Shown here: positions 1-9,496 of the stretch, in pieces
Layout of the letters: every line of letters begins with the position of its first letter
How positions within the stretch are numbered: the first letter of the stretch is position 1
Assembly (NCBI RefSeq): GCF_013114545.1
Contig: NZ_VTXI01000005.1
Coordinates: forward strand, 124,001 to 188,000
Source: Vibrio sp. RE86
Lineage (GTDB): Bacteria; Pseudomonadota; Gammaproteobacteria; Enterobacterales; Vibrionaceae
Direction of reading: 5' to 3'
Length of the DNA stretch: 64,000 bases
Notes under the pieces: model-generated
What the model saw: only the letters and a program-made list of their open reading frames with translations
Told to the model about the DNA's origin: nothing
Databases searched by the model: none
Made by a program: the position numbers and the translations under genes

Positions 1-168
1 TTGTTTAACTACCACCAACCCGCACGAGAAGTCACTCTTACCGCGGATTACCCTGCTGATTGGTATGATTATTGGACGGGTGAAAAGTTAAATCATGAAC
101 CAACACAAGTGTTGGAGGTTACGCTAAAGTCAGGGCTAACAAGCCGAGCAATAATTACCTCGCTATAG
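1..168 (+). CDS. C-terminal fragment of a probable amylase-type glycoside hydrolase
   Basis: An open frame enters from the left edge and stops at the TAG ending at 168, giving 55 residues with no start in the window. The visible tail is a beta-rich stretch containing WYDYWTGEKL followed by a hydrophobic strand ending SRAIITSL. This resembles the C-terminal all-beta domain of GH13/GH31 enzymes, in which a W-x-D-x-x-TGE turn is common. Enzyme class and substrate cannot be told from so short a piece. ruvC follows after 53 bases on the same strand. Confidence 0.45.
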   Translation: MFNYHQPAREVTLTADYPADWYDYWTGEKLNHEPTQVLEVTLKSGLTSRAIITSL

Positions 169-221
169 CCTAGTGCCTCGACTAGAATGGCGGGCTAGGC
201 TTAGCAAAACTAAAGAAATAC

Positions 222-743
222 ATGTCTATCATACTTGGAATAGACCCGGGCTCACGTATCACAGGGTACGGGGTTATTCGTCAGACGGGTCGCCATCTTC
301 ACTATTTGGGCAGTGGTTGTATCCGCACATCAGAGAAAGAACTCCCAGGAAGACTCAAACAGATTTACGCGGGTGTGTCGGAAATCATCACCCAATTCCA
401 ACCTGACGTCTTTGCGATCGAGCAGGTGTTTATGGCGCGCAATGCAGATTCAGCGCTTAAGCTAGGGCAGGCTAGGGGCAGCGCCATTGTGGCTGCAGTG
501 AACGCAGATCTTCCTGTGCACGAATATGCTGCGCGTTTGATTAAACAGGCTGTGACCGGCACTGGTGGTGCGGATAAAGAGCAAGTGCAACATATGGTAC
601 AGCAAATGTTGAAACTCCCTGCAAAACCTCAAGCCGATGCAGCGGATGCGCTAGGCGTCGCGATATGTCATGCAAATACCAATAAAACCTTAGTTGCGCT
701 CGCAGGCAAGGCGACGGGAGCTCGCCGAGGGCGCTATCGCTAA
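222..743 (+). CDS. ruvC: Holliday junction resolvase RuvC
   Basis: RuvC is the endonuclease that symmetrically nicks Holliday junctions after RuvAB branch migration. The 173-residue product matches the usual family length. The acidic metal-binding residues are visible: Asp8 in [13 protein letters not shown], Glu67 in FAIEQVFMA, and Asp139/Asp142 in [11 protein letters not shown]. The ATG at 222 is chosen because the protein then begins [10 protein letters not shown], as in characterised RuvC. It lies upstream of ruvA and ruvB, but a 527-codon gene interrupts the usual close ruvC-ruvA spacing. Confidence 0.97.
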   Translation: MSIILGIDPGSRITGYGVIRQTGRHLHYLGSGCIRTSEKELPGRLKQIYAGVSEIITQFQPDVFAIEQVFMARNADSALKLGQARGSAIVAAVNADLPVHEYAARLIKQAVTGTGGADKEQVQHMVQQMLKLPAKPQADAADALGVAICHANTNKTLVALAGKATGARRGRYR

Positions 744-802
744 AAAGTTAGTATTCATTATGCAGTATGGTATCCTGTTTGCGTCTAGGGAAGGAGATGC
801 GA

Positions 803-2386
803 ATGAATGGAATGAATTACCTACGATCTATTGGCTTTTTGACCTCGATTGTCACATTAAGTTATCCCGCATTTTCTGCGCAAGATGTGGGTGCCTGCGT
901 AAAGAGCGGCGGGGAGTATCCTGCAATCCCTGCTGTTAACAAACAAATATCGGATGTTTGTGAGTTACGATGGTTAAGTGAAAACAGTTCGGCTTGGACT
1001 TCGGACTGGATTCAAACCGCTGATATAGACCTTTCAAACTCGAAGCAGTGGAATAGCGGCAAAGGCTTTAGCCCCATTGGTAATGGCTCGAGTCAATTTA
1101 AAGGAGGTTATAATGGCCAAGGCTATGAAATCTCGGGGCTATACATCAACCGACCAACAAGCGATCACATAGGCTTATTCGGTTTTATTAATCACGCAGC
1201 GAATCCTTCTAACTACAAAATTCAAAATATCACGCTTTCTGGCGATGGTGATAAAAGCAACATTGATATCAAAGGTGCAAATAGAGTCGGTGGGGTCATT
1301 GGCTCTGGCCACTATGTTCTAGCAGAAAACCTCGAATCATCGATGGTGATAGTGGCCGATAGAGCGGTAGGCGGACTCATTGGTTATTTTCATGGTAGTG
1401 ACATCTCCCAAAGCCGTTCGTTTGGTTCGATAACTTCATTAGAGAGTTCGGACGTGTTCATGGGCACCAGTGCATCTGCTGGTGGTTTTATCGGAGAAGC
1501 TTCTTATGGTAGCGCAATAGAAAATAGTTTTAGCCAGACCGATGTTAATGGAACAAAGCGCGTGGGTGGGTTTGTGGGTGAGGCTGACCCTTTCATAAGC
1601 ATAGTAAATAGTTATTCGGTTGGCACGGTTTCAGGCACTTCATCTGTCAGCAGTTTTATCGGTACGCAAGCAGGTACAGCTACTAACGCGGTCTACGATT
1701 GTGATTTCGGAATTTCAGGGACATCGGACTGCGGTGAAGCCGAGACTGATGGTTCGGTGGGCTTTAGTTCAAGTGTAATGAAGGCTGAGCAAACCTATTT
1801 AGCACTGAATTGGGACATTACTAGTGATGCTTGGCAAGAATCTATTTGGAAGATTTCAGAAGGGAGTTATCCGACTCATAGTAAACCGATTTCGCTCATA
1901 GTCTCACCTAAACGTGAAGATATGCCGACCGAGATTATAATAGAGCAAGGCAGTTTAAGTACGATAGCGCTTGCTGCCCAGCCTCACAACGATGGTGCCA
2001 GCGTGACGTTTGAACTTAGGCTGGAAGGTGATGTAATCAATCCACATAGTCGCTCGCTAGTTCCGAGTTGGGTTTACCTGGAGCCTACAGGTGAATACTC
2101 TGCCGATCTCATTGTTGATGCACCTATTTTGACAAACGATGAGGTTATATCAGGCCTTGTGGTTGATATTGTGGAAGTGTATGGCGGAAAACGAATGGTG
2201 AACTCTTTACCTGCATTTGACGTTACCGCTTATGCTTCAGCGGCCGACAGTAGCTCTGATAACAGTGCTGACGACGCAGGTAGTAACCTGAATCCAGATG
2301 ATGGATCTAACTCTGGAGGCACGTTAAGTGCTTGGCTGTTGCTGCTAATTATCCCAATCAGCGTGCGAAGAGTAATGATTGAGTAA
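803..2386 (+). CDS. GLUG-repeat surface protein with GlyGly-CTERM sorting signal
   Basis: The start at 803 is preferred over the in-frame codons at 767 and 797 because AAGGAG at 791-796 then lies 6 bases upstream. The protein opens with a signal peptide ending near FSA. A domain of the form tadIDLS...GKGFSPIGN...GGYNGQGYEISGLYINR follows, then GLUG-like turns (GGVIGSG, GGLIGYF, GGFIGEA, GGFVGEA). The last 45 residues are a Ser/Asp/Asn-rich linker, a GG pair, a hydrophobic segment and an RR pair: the tripartite GlyGly-CTERM layout processed by rhombosortase and linked to type II secretion. Function is unknown; adhesion or a surface role is inference. It splits ruvC from ruvA, so it looks like an insertion into a conserved cluster. 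Confidence 0.85.
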   Translation: MNGMNYLRSIGFLTSIVTLSYPAFSAQDVGACVKSGGEYPAIPAVNKQISDVCELRWLSENSSAWTSDWIQTADIDLSNSKQWNSGKGFSPIGNGSSQFKGGYNGQGYEISGLYINRPTSDHIGLFGFINHAANPSNYKIQNITLSGDGDKSNIDIKGANRVGGVIGSGHYVLAENLESSMVIVADRAVGGLIGYFHGSDISQSRSFGSITSLESSDVFMGTSASAGGFIGEASYGSAIENSFSQTDVNGTKRVGGFVGEADPFISIVNSYSVGTVSGTSSVSSFIGTQAGTATNAVYDCDFGISGTSDCGEAETDGSVGFSSSVMKAEQTYLALNWDITSDAWQESIWKISEGSYPTHSKPISLIVSPKREDMPTEIIIEQGSLSTIALAAQPHNDGASVTFELRLEGDVINPHSRSLVPSWVYLEPTGEYSADLIVDAPILTNDEVISGLVVDIVEVYGGKRMVNSLPAFDVTAYASAADSSSDNSADDAGSNLNPDDGSNSGGTLSAWLLLLIIPISVRRVMIE

Positions 2387-2501
2387 TCCTTATTCAAATA
2401 GTTTAAAAGTCTAAAATACGAAGCACTCTTTTAACTGGCTATATATCCAGTAATTTATTATTATCATTTTCAGCGAAAAGAGAACGAATAGGAACTTTAC
2501 C

Positions 2502-3119
2502 TTGATTGGACGATTACGTGGCACTCTGATTGAAAAACAACCCCCTGAACTGCTTATTGAAGTAAACGGCATTGGCTATGAAGTCCAAATGCCAATGAGC
2601 TGCTTCTACGAATTACCGAATATAGGTGAAGAGGCGATCATCTATACTCATTTTGTGGTCAGAGAGGATGCGCAGCTTCTTTATGGCTTTAACACTGTCA
2701 AAGAGCGTGCTCTATTCCGTGAAGTAATTAAAGCCAATGGCGTGGGTCCAAAACTGGGCTTAGGTATTCTTTCTGGTATGACGGCAAGTCAATTTGTCGC
2801 AAGTGTTGAGCGTGAAGATGTTTCGACGCTTGTCAAACTTCCGGGTGTCGGTAAAAAGACCGCAGAGCGTCTTGTGGTTGAAATGAAAGACAGACTGAAA
2901 GGTTGGGGTGCGGGCGATCTGTTCACGCCGTTTACGGACGCTGCGCCTGTAGACTCGACTCCTGAAACTGCTCAAGGTAGTGCGGAAGAAGAGGCGGTTA
3001 GCGCGCTGCTTGCTCTAGGTTACAAACCAGTACAAGCATCTAAAGTGGTCTCTCAAGTGAAGAAAGCGGATATGACCAGCGAGCAGCTTATCCGTGAAGC
3101 TTTGAAATCCATGGTATAA
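2502..3119 (+). CDS. ruvA: Holliday junction branch migration protein RuvA
   Basis: RuvA tetramers bind the Holliday junction and load the RuvB motor. The 205 residues show the three expected domains: an N-terminal OB-like fold ([15 protein letters not shown]), two helix-hairpin-helix motifs (about 72-90 with NGVGPKLG, and 107-126 with [12 protein letters not shown]), and a C-terminal RuvB-binding domain (about 160-205). The start is TTG at 2502, the only choice that gives the conserved MIGRLRG opening; a modest AGGAA lies upstream. ruvB begins 10 bases after the stop, so the two are co-transcribed. Confidence 0.97.
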   Translation: MIGRLRGTLIEKQPPELLIEVNGIGYEVQMPMSCFYELPNIGEEAIIYTHFVVREDAQLLYGFNTVKERALFREVIKANGVGPKLGLGILSGMTASQFVASVEREDVSTLVKLPGVGKKTAERLVVEMKDRLKGWGAGDLFTPFTDAAPVDSTPETAQGSAEEEAVSALLALGYKPVQASKVVSQVKKADMTSEQLIREALKSMV

Positions 3120-3129
3120 GGCATAGATC

Positions 3130-4134
3130 ATGATTGAAGCGGATCGCTTAATTGCGCCAGACAATGAAGTTTATAAAGAAGAAGATGTCATTGATCGTGC
3201 CATTCGTCCAAAAACGTTAAAAGACTATAAAGGTCAAGATCATGTTCGTGATCAAATGGAGATCTTTATCAAAGCCGCTCAGCTGCGTAATGAAGCATTA
3301 GACCATTTGTTGATCTTCGGTCCTCCTGGTTTGGGTAAGACCACATTGGCAAACATTGTGGCCAACGAAATGGACGTTAATATCCGTACGACATCAGGTC
3401 CTGTATTAGAGAAAGCGGGCGATTTAGCCGCTTTGCTTACCAACCTAGAAGAAAACGATGTTTTGTTCATTGATGAAATTCACCGTCTTAGCCCTATGGT
3501 TGAAGAGGTGCTCTATCCTGCGATGGAAGACTATCAATTGGATATCATGATCGGTGAAGGTCCTGCCGCACGTTCAATCAAAATTGACTTACCGCCCTTT
3601 ACTTTAATTGGTGCCACGACGCGAGCAGGCTCATTGACGTCGCCACTTCGTGACCGTTTTGGTATTACCCAGCGTCTCGAATACTACAAGATCCCAGATC
3701 TGCAAAACATTGTTCAGCGCAGTGCGGATTGCCTTGGCTTGTCAATGGAGTCAGAGGGCGCATTAGAAGTAGCAAGGCGCGCGCGTGGAACTCCTCGTAT
3801 CGCAAACCGACTGCTTCGACGTGTTCGTGATTACGCTGAAGTAAAAGGTGATGGCCATATTTGTGCTGATGTCGCCGATAAAGCGCTCAACATGCTTGAT
3901 GTCGATGCTCAGGGCTTTGACTACATGGATAGAAAGCTTTTGCTGGCCATTATGGAGAAATTTGGGGGTGGGCCAGTTGGACTCGATAATATGGCAGCGG
4001 CCATTGGTGAAGAGAAAGACACCATTGAAGATGTCTTAGAACCTTATCTTATCCAGCAAGGCTACCTGCAAAGAACGCCACGCGGAAGAATCGCGACCGA
4101 TAGGGCGTATCTTCATTTCGGAATTGAAAAATAA
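3130..4134 (+). CDS. ruvB: Holliday junction DNA helicase RuvB
   Basis: RuvB is the AAA+ hexameric motor that drives branch migration with RuvA. The 334-residue protein has Walker [10 protein letters not shown] (64-72), Walker B DEIH (115-118), the RuvA-contacting beta hairpin around [10 protein letters not shown], sensor I GATTRAG, an arginine finger in RDRFG, and a C-terminal winged helix ending in [10 protein letters not shown]. It is the last gene of the ruv cluster and is followed by a strong hairpin terminator. Confidence 0.98.
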   Translation: MIEADRLIAPDNEVYKEEDVIDRAIRPKTLKDYKGQDHVRDQMEIFIKAAQLRNEALDHLLIFGPPGLGKTTLANIVANEMDVNIRTTSGPVLEKAGDLAALLTNLEENDVLFIDEIHRLSPMVEEVLYPAMEDYQLDIMIGEGPAARSIKIDLPPFTLIGATTRAGSLTSPLRDRFGITQRLEYYKIPDLQNIVQRSADCLGLSMESEGALEVARRARGTPRIANRLLRRVRDYAEVKGDGHICADVADKALNMLDVDAQGFDYMDRKLLLAIMEKFGGGPVGLDNMAAAIGEEKDTIEDVLEPYLIQQGYLQRTPRGRIATDRAYLHFGIEK

Positions 4135-4143
4135 GTTTTCATA

Positions 4144-4170
4144 AGCCAGCTAATCTTAGCTGGCTTTTTC
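4144..4170 (+). terminator. Rho-independent terminator after ruvB
   Basis: A 9-bp stem AGCCAGCTA/TAGCTGGCT with a 4-base loop is followed by TTTTTC. It lies 10 bases after the ruvB stop and separates the ruv and cyd units. Confidence 0.9.
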
Positions 4171-4174
4171 TTTG

Positions 4175-4190
4175 AGTGATCAAGATCACA
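4175..4190 (+). promoter_or_regulatory. CRP-like palindrome upstream of cydA
   Basis: AGTGA-N6-TCACA matches the CRP consensus TGTGA-N6-TCACA at nine of ten positions. It lies just after the ruvB terminator and about 420 bases before cydA, which is far for direct activation of the proximal promoter. Assignment is by motif only. Confidence 0.45.
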
Positions 4191-4314
4191 TAAATAAAAA
4201 TGACCTACCACTTTTTAGGTAATTTAATTGAGTGAGTTGTTAACCACTTGTTTTGCATAAATACTTCAATCTTTCCGGAGGTAACCCTCCCGTAACAAAA
4301 CCCCGCCTAAACTG

Positions 4315-4328
4315 TTGATACAGATCAA
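4315..4328 (+). promoter_or_regulatory. FNR box 1 in the cydA leader
   Basis: TTGAT-ACAG-ATCAA is a perfect match to the FNR consensus TTGAT-N4-ATCAA. It lies 50 bp (centre to centre) upstream of a second perfect box. In enterobacteria FNR represses cydAB under strict anoxia while ArcA activates it under low oxygen. The same logic is plausible here but inferred. Confidence 0.8.
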
Positions 4329-4364
4329 TGTGATGAAAATCTAAACAGTAATGCCGCACAAAAG

Positions 4365-4378
4365 TTGATACAAATCAA
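4365..4378 (+). promoter_or_regulatory. FNR box 2 in the cydA leader
   Basis: TTGAT-ACAA-ATCAA is a second perfect FNR consensus, spaced about five helical turns from the first. The pair lies 235-300 bases before the cydA start. Paired sites suggest dimer cooperation or two promoters. Confidence 0.8.
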
Positions 4379-4455
4379 AGCGAACTCTGCCTATAAACCT
4401 TTTGAAACAACCTGTTTTTAGCAGTAATATTAGCGCCAGCTATATTAGCTGATGC

Positions 4456-4471
4456 TTAACAATTAACTAAC
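4456..4471 (-). promoter_or_regulatory. Possible ArcA-P site
   Basis: Read on the minus strand this is GTTAGTTAATTGTTAA, which contains ArcA-like GTTA repeats around an AT-rich core. ArcA motifs are degenerate, so this is tentative. It is offered because cydAB is a classic ArcA target. The rest of the 440-base leader (4171-4612) shows no ORF; only the FNR, CRP-like and ArcA-like sequences were found in it. Confidence 0.3.
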
Positions 4472-4612
4472 CGTTACGGTACATTTTTGCAACAATATTA
4501 CGAACTGCGGCAACAAGTTGCTCGGTTTGTGCAATGTCGTTTAAGTTAGCTCAACGCTTACTAACAATGCATTAATGTAGAAAGTGTCTTCAGCCGACAC
4601 ATAGGAGTAAAC

Positions 4613-6199
4613 ATGATTGACGTAGTTGATCTGTCGCGGTTGCAATTTGCACTGACAGCGATGTATCACTTCCTCTTCGTACCTTTGACTCTAGGTATGG
4701 CATTCCTTCTTGCCATCATGGAATCTTTGTACGTAATGACGGACAAGCAAATCTATAAGGACATGACTAAGTTCTGGGGTAAGCTTTTCGGTATTAACTT
4801 TGCACTTGGTGTGGCTACTGGCCTTACCATGGAGTTCCAGTTTGGTACTAACTGGTCATACTATTCGCATTACGTAGGTGATATCTTCGGTGCACCTCTC
4901 GCGATCGAAGCCCTCGTAGCCTTCTTCTTAGAGTCTACCTTTGTAGGCCTATTCTTCTTTGGCTGGGATCGTCTATCTAAGCGTCAACACCTTGTTGTTA
5001 CTTGGTTAGTTGCACTAGGTTCTAACTTCTCTGCTCTTTGGATTCTGGTTGCAAACGGCTGGATGCAAAACCCAGTGGGTGCAGAATTTAACTTCGAAAC
5101 CATGCGTATGGAAATGGTGAGCTTTGCTGAGGTTGTTCTTAACCCAGTAGCTCAAGTTAAATTCGTCCATACGGTAGCATCAGGCTACACGACAGGCGCA
5201 ATGTTCATTCTAGGCATCAGCTCTTACTACCTATTAAAAGGTCGTGACATCGCATTCGCACGTCGTTCATTCGCTATTGCAGCTTCATTCGGTATGGCAG
5301 CAATCCTTTCTGTAATCGTACTAGGTGATGAATCTGGTTACGAGCTAGGTGAAGTACAGAAAGTGAAACTAGCTGCAGTTGAAGCGGAATGGCACACAGA
5401 ACCAGCTCCGGCAGCATTCACTCTATTTGGTCTTCCAAACCAAGAGACAATGCACACGGATTACGCGATTAAGATCCCTTACGTTATGGGTATTATTGCA
5501 ACGCGTTCTTTTGACGAGCAAGTAACAGGTCTACGTGATCTACGTGAAGAGCACGTTGACCGTATCCGTACAGGTATGTACGCGTACGAGTTGCTAGAAA
5601 AACTTCGTGCAGGCGACAAGTCTGAAGAAAACATGGCAGCCTTTGACGAAGTGAAAGGTGACCTAGGTTACGGCCTTCTTCTTAAGCGCTACACAGAAAA
5701 CGTTGTTGACGCGACTGAAGACCAAATTCAAGCGGCAGCGGATGATTCTATCCCGACAGTTTGGCCTCTATTCTGGTCATTCCGTATCATGGTAGCGTGT
5801 GGTTTCATCATGCTATTCGTGTTTGGTGCTGCATTCGTTCAAACATGTCGTCAGAAGATCGAACAGAAACCTTGGATCCTAAAAGCAGCACTATTTAGTA
5901 TCCCACTTCCTTGGATTGCAATCGAAGCAGGTTGGTTTGTTGCAGAGTATGGTCGTCAGCCGTGGGCAGTAGGTGAAATCCTACCAACACATGTTGCTGC
6001 ATCTGCGCTAACTCTTGAGCAATTGTGGACGTCACTCTTCGCAATTATCGCACTGTACACAGTGTTCCTAATTGCTGAGGTTTACCTAATGCTTAAATTT
6101 GCACGTAAAGGTCCAAGCAGCCTGAAAACAGGTCGTTACCACTTCGAACAAAACGCTAACTCTGTTGAAGACAAAGTCGGCCGTTCAGTCGAAGTATAA
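4613..6199 (+). CDS. cydA: Cytochrome bd ubiquinol oxidase subunit I CydA
   Basis: CydA is the quinol-oxidising subunit of the high-affinity terminal oxidase in the inner membrane and carries hemes b558, b595 and d. The 528-residue length is close to the 522 of E. coli. Visible ligands are His19 in [13 protein letters not shown], the conserved His in [14 protein letters not shown] near 186, and the Met in [10 protein letters not shown] near 393. The quinol-binding Q loop region ([21 protein letters not shown]) and the GRQPW motif near 446-450 are present. The start follows a TAGGAG ribosome site. It begins the cydABX-ybgE operon. Confidence 0.98.
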   Translation: MIDVVDLSRLQFALTAMYHFLFVPLTLGMAFLLAIMESLYVMTDKQIYKDMTKFWGKLFGINFALGVATGLTMEFQFGTNWSYYSHYVGDIFGAPLAIEALVAFFLESTFVGLFFFGWDRLSKRQHLVVTWLVALGSNFSALWILVANGWMQNPVGAEFNFETMRMEMVSFAEVVLNPVAQVKFVHTVASGYTTGAMFILGISSYYLLKGRDIAFARRSFAIAASFGMAAILSVIVLGDESGYELGEVQKVKLAAVEAEWHTEPAPAAFTLFGLPNQETMHTDYAIKIPYVMGIIATRSFDEQVTGLRDLREEHVDRIRTGMYAYELLEKLRAGDKSEENMAAFDEVKGDLGYGLLLKRYTENVVDATEDQIQAAADDSIPTVWPLFWSFRIMVACGFIMLFVFGAAFVQTCRQKIEQKPWILKAALFSIPLPWIAIEAGWFVAEYGRQPWAVGEILPTHVAASALTLEQLWTSLFAIIALYTVFLIAEVYLMLKFARKGPSSLKTGRYHFEQNANSVEDKVGRSVEV

Positions 6200-6212
6200 G
6201 TGAGGGAATATT

Positions 6213-7349
6213 ATGTTTGATTACGAAATCTTACGACTTATTTGGTGGGTTCTGATTGGTGTTCTGCTAGTTGGATTCGCAGTAACAGACGGCTTTGATA
6301 TGGGTGTTGCATCGCTTTCACCTGTTATCGGTAAAACGGATACAGAGCGTCGTATCATGCTAAACACGATTGCCCCTCACTGGGACGGCAACCAAGTTTG
6401 GCTAATCACTGCTGGTGGTGCGCTATTTGCTGCATGGCCGCTTGTGTACGCTACGTCATTCTCGGGTTTCTACCTAGCAATGTACGTAACGTTAGCGGCG
6501 CTTTGGCTACGTCCACTTGCTCTTGATTACCGTTCTAAAATCGAAAACCCGAAATGGCGTAAAGCGTGGGACTACGCTCTTTGCTTTAGTGGCACTGTAC
6601 CGCCAGTTATCTTCGGTGTCGCATTTGGTAACCTACTTCAAGGTGTACCGTTTGAGTTAAACAGCCTGCTAATGTCTGAGTACAAAGGTACTTTCTTCGC
6701 ACTGCTTAACCCATTCGCACTTCTATGTGGCGTACTTAGCTTGATGCTATTCGTACTTCAAGGTGCAACGTGGCTGCAAATGAAGACGACAGAAGCACTG
6801 CATGTTCGCTCTCGTGGTGTTGCACAGATCACTGGTTTGATTGCAGCGGTACTATTTGTACTAGGCGGTTTCTGGGTTCAGTCAATTGACGGTTATGTTA
6901 TCACTAGCACAATCGACACATTCGCTGACTCTAACCCGCTAAATAAAGAAGTCGTTCTTGAAGCTGGTGCTTGGATGACTAACTTCGAAACGTACCCAGC
7001 GCTATGGGCAGCGCCTGCAATTGGTGTGGTTATGCCACTACTAGCGGCAATCGCTTCACGTTTCGAACGTGGTGGCTTTGCGTTCCTATTCTCAAGTCTT
7101 GCTAACGCTGGTGTTATCTTGACGGCAGGTTTTGCAATGTTCCCATTCGTAATGCCTTCAAGTCTAGTACCAAACCATAGTCTGACTATGTGGGATTCAA
7201 CAGCGAGTGAATTGACACTTGGTCTTATGACTGCTGTAGCGGCGGTAATGGTACCTGTAATCCTTGCTTACACGACTTGGACTTACTACAAAATGTTCGG
7301 CCGTCTAGATAAGAAACACATCGAAGACAACGACGTTTCAGCTTACTAA
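6213..7349 (+). CDS. cydB: Cytochrome bd ubiquinol oxidase subunit II CydB
   Basis: CydB is the second membrane subunit of bd oxidase. The 378 residues match the usual length (379 in E. coli). It opens FDYEILRLIWWVLIGVLLVGFAVTDGFDMGV and contains PHWDGNQVWLITAGGALFAAWP, both family hallmarks, with about nine hydrophobic segments. It starts 13 bases after cydA and is followed closely by cydX. Confidence 0.98.
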   Translation: MFDYEILRLIWWVLIGVLLVGFAVTDGFDMGVASLSPVIGKTDTERRIMLNTIAPHWDGNQVWLITAGGALFAAWPLVYATSFSGFYLAMYVTLAALWLRPLALDYRSKIENPKWRKAWDYALCFSGTVPPVIFGVAFGNLLQGVPFELNSLLMSEYKGTFFALLNPFALLCGVLSLMLFVLQGATWLQMKTTEALHVRSRGVAQITGLIAAVLFVLGGFWVQSIDGYVITSTIDTFADSNPLNKEVVLEAGAWMTNFETYPALWAAPAIGVVMPLLAAIASRFERGGFAFLFSSLANAGVILTAGFAMFPFVMPSSLVPNHSLTMWDSTASELTLGLMTAVAAVMVPVILAYTTWTYYKMFGRLDKKHIEDNDVSAY

Positions 7350-7361
7350 GGAGTATTTACT

Positions 7362-7469
7362 ATGTGGTATTTCGCATGGATTCTAGGTGTACTACTTGCT
7401 TGTGCATTCGGTATCATCAACGCTCTTTGGTTAGAGCACTCTGAAATGATGGACAAAGACAGTGAGTAA
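7362..7469 (+). CDS. cydX: Cytochrome bd small subunit CydX
   Basis: This is a 35-residue single-pass membrane protein, MWYFAWILGVLLACAFG followed by IINALWLEHSE and a charged tail. The MWYFAWILG opening and the Glu after the membrane segment are CydX hallmarks; CydX stabilises the heme centres of the CydAB complex. AAGGAG lies 10 bases before the ATG, and it starts 12 bases after cydB. Its last eight bases overlap the GTG start of ybgE. Confidence 0.95.
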   Translation: MWYFAWILGVLLACAFGIINALWLEHSEMMDKDSE

Positions 7470-7764
7470 TCTCGCTGAGCAAGTAGCTAAGCTACATGCA
7501 CCTGTCGATAAGGCTCTGTTTCGAGCCTTATCTCTGGTACTCGGCTTTTACCACGTTGCGATGGTGATGTGGGATCCTGAAGTTTACTCAGAATCGATTG
7601 GTGGATTTAACGCTTTTATCTCTCCATTACTGATTTGGGCTGTATGCTCAAGCATGGTGTCGGGATTGGGTTTTAAACCACGCAATTGGTATTGGCAGGT
7701 TCTATTTAGTCCTTATTTCTCGTTGGCCATCCTTATTTACCTAACGGTACTAAGATTGATTTAA
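7462..7764 (+). CDS. ybgE: Cyd operon membrane protein YbgE
   Basis: This is a 100-residue membrane protein with about three hydrophobic segments, in the position of YbgE after cydX. The GTG at 7462 overlaps the end of cydX by eight bases, implying translational coupling. Its role in bd oxidase biogenesis is not established. A strong terminator follows, closing the cyd operon. Confidence 0.88.
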   Translation: MSNLAEQVAKLHAPVDKALFRALSLVLGFYHVAMVMWDPEVYSESIGGFNAFISPLLIWAVCSSMVSGLGFKPRNWYWQVLFSPYFSLAILIYLTVLRLI

Positions 7765-7797
7765 CGAAATAGGTCTAAAGCACCGCTCATTTTGTAT

Positions 7798-7836
7798 AAA
7801 AAAAGCGCGACTCGATAAAGAGTGGCGCTTTTTTTT
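7798..7836 (+). terminator. Terminator after ybgE
   Basis: AGCGC-GACTC and GAGTG-GCGCT arms form an imperfect hairpin flanked by an A run on the left and eight T on the right. It ends the cyd operon and could act in both directions. Confidence 0.9.
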
Positions 7837-7866
7837 GTTTCAAGCTTTGAATTCAGTTAAATACGC

Positions 7867-7897
7867 TTGCATAGGTGGTAATGAGTTGCGTTATAGT
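7867..7897 (+). promoter_or_regulatory. Candidate promoter for ybgC-tol
   Basis: TTGCAT (7867-7872) and TATAGT (7892-7897) are separated by 19 bases, longer than ideal. The position, after the cyd terminator and 19 bases before the chosen ybgC start, supports it. Confidence 0.35.
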
Positions 7898-7915
7898 AAC
7901 TGTCTAACAACCAGT

Positions 7916-8347
7916 ATGGATGCCCAAGTGAGCGAGCAAAATACGATTTTTGAATGGCCTATCACGGTCTATTACGAAGATACCGATGCGGGTGGCGTTG
8001 TTTACCATTCAAATTATCTGAAGTTTTTTGAACGTGCGCGAACCGAACTTCTGCGTGCTGCAGGTGTTTCTCAGCAAGTTCTTTTGGAACAAAACATCGG
8101 TTTTGTAGTCCGACACATGGATATCGATTTTTTGCAGGGTGCGCGCCTCGACGATCATCTTGTAGTGAAAACATCTATCGCAGACCTTAAGAAAGCCTCA
8201 CTTACGTTCTGTCAGGAGATCGTTAATCCTGAAGGTAAGATATTGTGTAAGGCAATGGTTAAGGTAGCATGTATCGATAATAAGAAAATGAGGCCAAGAG
8301 CGATGCCTCAATCAATAATTATGGAGTTTACTGACAGTGACCGCTGA
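7916..8347 (+). CDS. ybgC: Acyl-CoA thioesterase YbgC of the Tol-Pal cluster
   Basis: YbgC is a hotdog-fold thioesterase found at the head of tol-pal operons. The sequence shows [31 protein letters not shown], the 4-hydroxybenzoyl-CoA thioesterase-type signature with the catalytic Asp in [12 protein letters not shown]. The ATG at 7916 gives 143 residues; a GTG at 7928 is an alternative nearer the E. coli start. An open frame reaching back to 7835 is rejected because it begins in the cyd terminator. The end overlaps the tolQ start by 11 bases. Confidence 0.93.
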   Translation: MDAQVSEQNTIFEWPITVYYEDTDAGGVVYHSNYLKFFERARTELLRAAGVSQQVLLEQNIGFVVRHMDIDFLQGARLDDHLVVKTSIADLKKASLTFCQEIVNPEGKILCKAMVKVACIDNKKMRPRAMPQSIIMEFTDSDR

Positions 8348-9035
8348 TATTTCGATGCTCGATCTTTTCTTACAGGCAAGCTTGCTTGTAAAAATGGTGA
8401 TGCTGATTCTTTTAGGTATGTCGATCGTATCTTGGGCCATGATCATTAAGCGCAGCAAGGTGCTATCCCAAGCATCAAAAGACGCTGAAACCTTTGAAGA
8501 CAAATTTTGGTCGGGTACCGATCTTTCTATCCTTTATCAAACGGTGAAAAAGCGTAAAGACGATCTTTCAGGTACAGAAGAGATTTTCTACTCTGGCTTT
8601 ACTGAATTTGCTCGCCTTCGTAAATCAAACTCTGATTCACCAGACTTCATTATGGAAGGCACTGGTCGAGCTATGCGTGTTTCCGTGGCTCGCGAAGTGG
8701 ATGAGTTGGAAACAAACCTTCCATTCCTTGCCACTGTTGGTTCAATCAGCCCTTATATTGGTCTGTTCGGTACGGTATGGGGCATCATGCATGCCTTCAT
8801 TGCACTGGGCGAAGTGAAGCAAGCGACACTGGCAATGGTTGCACCTGGTATCGCTGAAGCGCTTGTTGCAACGGCAATGGGCCTATTTGCGGCAATTCCT
8901 GCGGTAATGGCCTACAACCGATTCAGCAGTAAAGTGGGCAAGCTTGAGCACAACTACGCGACCTTCTCGGAAGAGTTCCACAGCATCCTACACCGTCAAG
9001 CAATGGCGGGTAGAGACGCCGCTAATAAGGAATAA
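8337..9035 (+). CDS. tolQ: Tol-Pal inner membrane protein TolQ
   Basis: TolQ is the stator-like channel subunit that with TolR uses the proton motive force to energise TolA. The 232 residues carry three membrane segments (about 16-36, 137-160 and 170-195). The conserved [22 protein letters not shown] and [25 protein letters not shown] motifs are present. The start is GTG at 8337, inside the end of ybgC. tolR follows after five bases. Confidence 0.97.
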   Translation: MTADISMLDLFLQASLLVKMVMLILLGMSIVSWAMIIKRSKVLSQASKDAETFEDKFWSGTDLSILYQTVKKRKDDLSGTEEIFYSGFTEFARLRKSNSDSPDFIMEGTGRAMRVSVAREVDELETNLPFLATVGSISPYIGLFGTVWGIMHAFIALGEVKQATLAMVAPGIAEALVATAMGLFAAIPAVMAYNRFSSKVGKLEHNYATFSEEFHSILHRQAMAGRDAANKE

Positions 9036-9040
9036 TTGCG

Positions 9041-9484
9041 ATGGCTGGTTACCAACCTAAAAAGCGTAAAATGACCGCAGAGATCAACGTTGTTCCTTAC
9101 ATCGACGTGATGCTCGTATTGCTGATCATTTTCATGGTGACGTCTCCATTTGTCACTCAAGGGGTTGAAGTGGAGCTGCCGACTACAGAAGCGGCCGTTT
9201 CAGCACAAGATATGGCGGGTGATAGTGATGCCAGCTTTATCATTGTTGAAATCGATCGTGATGGTAATTTAGGTCTGAGCGTCAATGATGAAGAGATGAT
9301 GCGTGGTGTTTCTCTCCAAGACATTATTGTACGCGTAAAAGCTGAGCTCTCTCTTAAACCTGACTCGCCGGTTGCGGTGGGTGGTGATGCAGCAACTCCG
9401 TATGCGGACGTCGTATTGGTTCTTGACGAACTGAGTCGTGCAGGTATCCCGAAAGTCGGGCTGCTGACAGATATAAAGGAATAA
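9041..9484 (+). CDS. tolR: Tol-Pal inner membrane protein TolR
   Basis: TolR is an ExbD/TolR-family protein of 147 residues with one N-terminal membrane helix. The helix contains the key proton-path Asp (EINVVPYIDVMLVLLIIFMV), followed by a periplasmic domain ending GIPKVGLLTD. It partners TolQ in the inner-membrane motor. AAGGA precedes the ATG, and it lies between tolQ and tolA. Confidence 0.97.
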   Translation: MAGYQPKKRKMTAEINVVPYIDVMLVLLIIFMVTSPFVTQGVEVELPTTEAAVSAQDMAGDSDASFIIVEIDRDGNLGLSVNDEEMMRGVSLQDIIVRVKAELSLKPDSPVAVGGDAATPYADVVLVLDELSRAGIPKVGLLTDIKE

Positions 9485-9496
9485 CTTTCGTCGTTC

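Noticed and set aside
7835..7915. ybgC extended upstream to 7835
   Set aside because: The extension begins in the cyd terminator and has no family resemblance; starts at 7916 or 7928 fit the thioesterase family.
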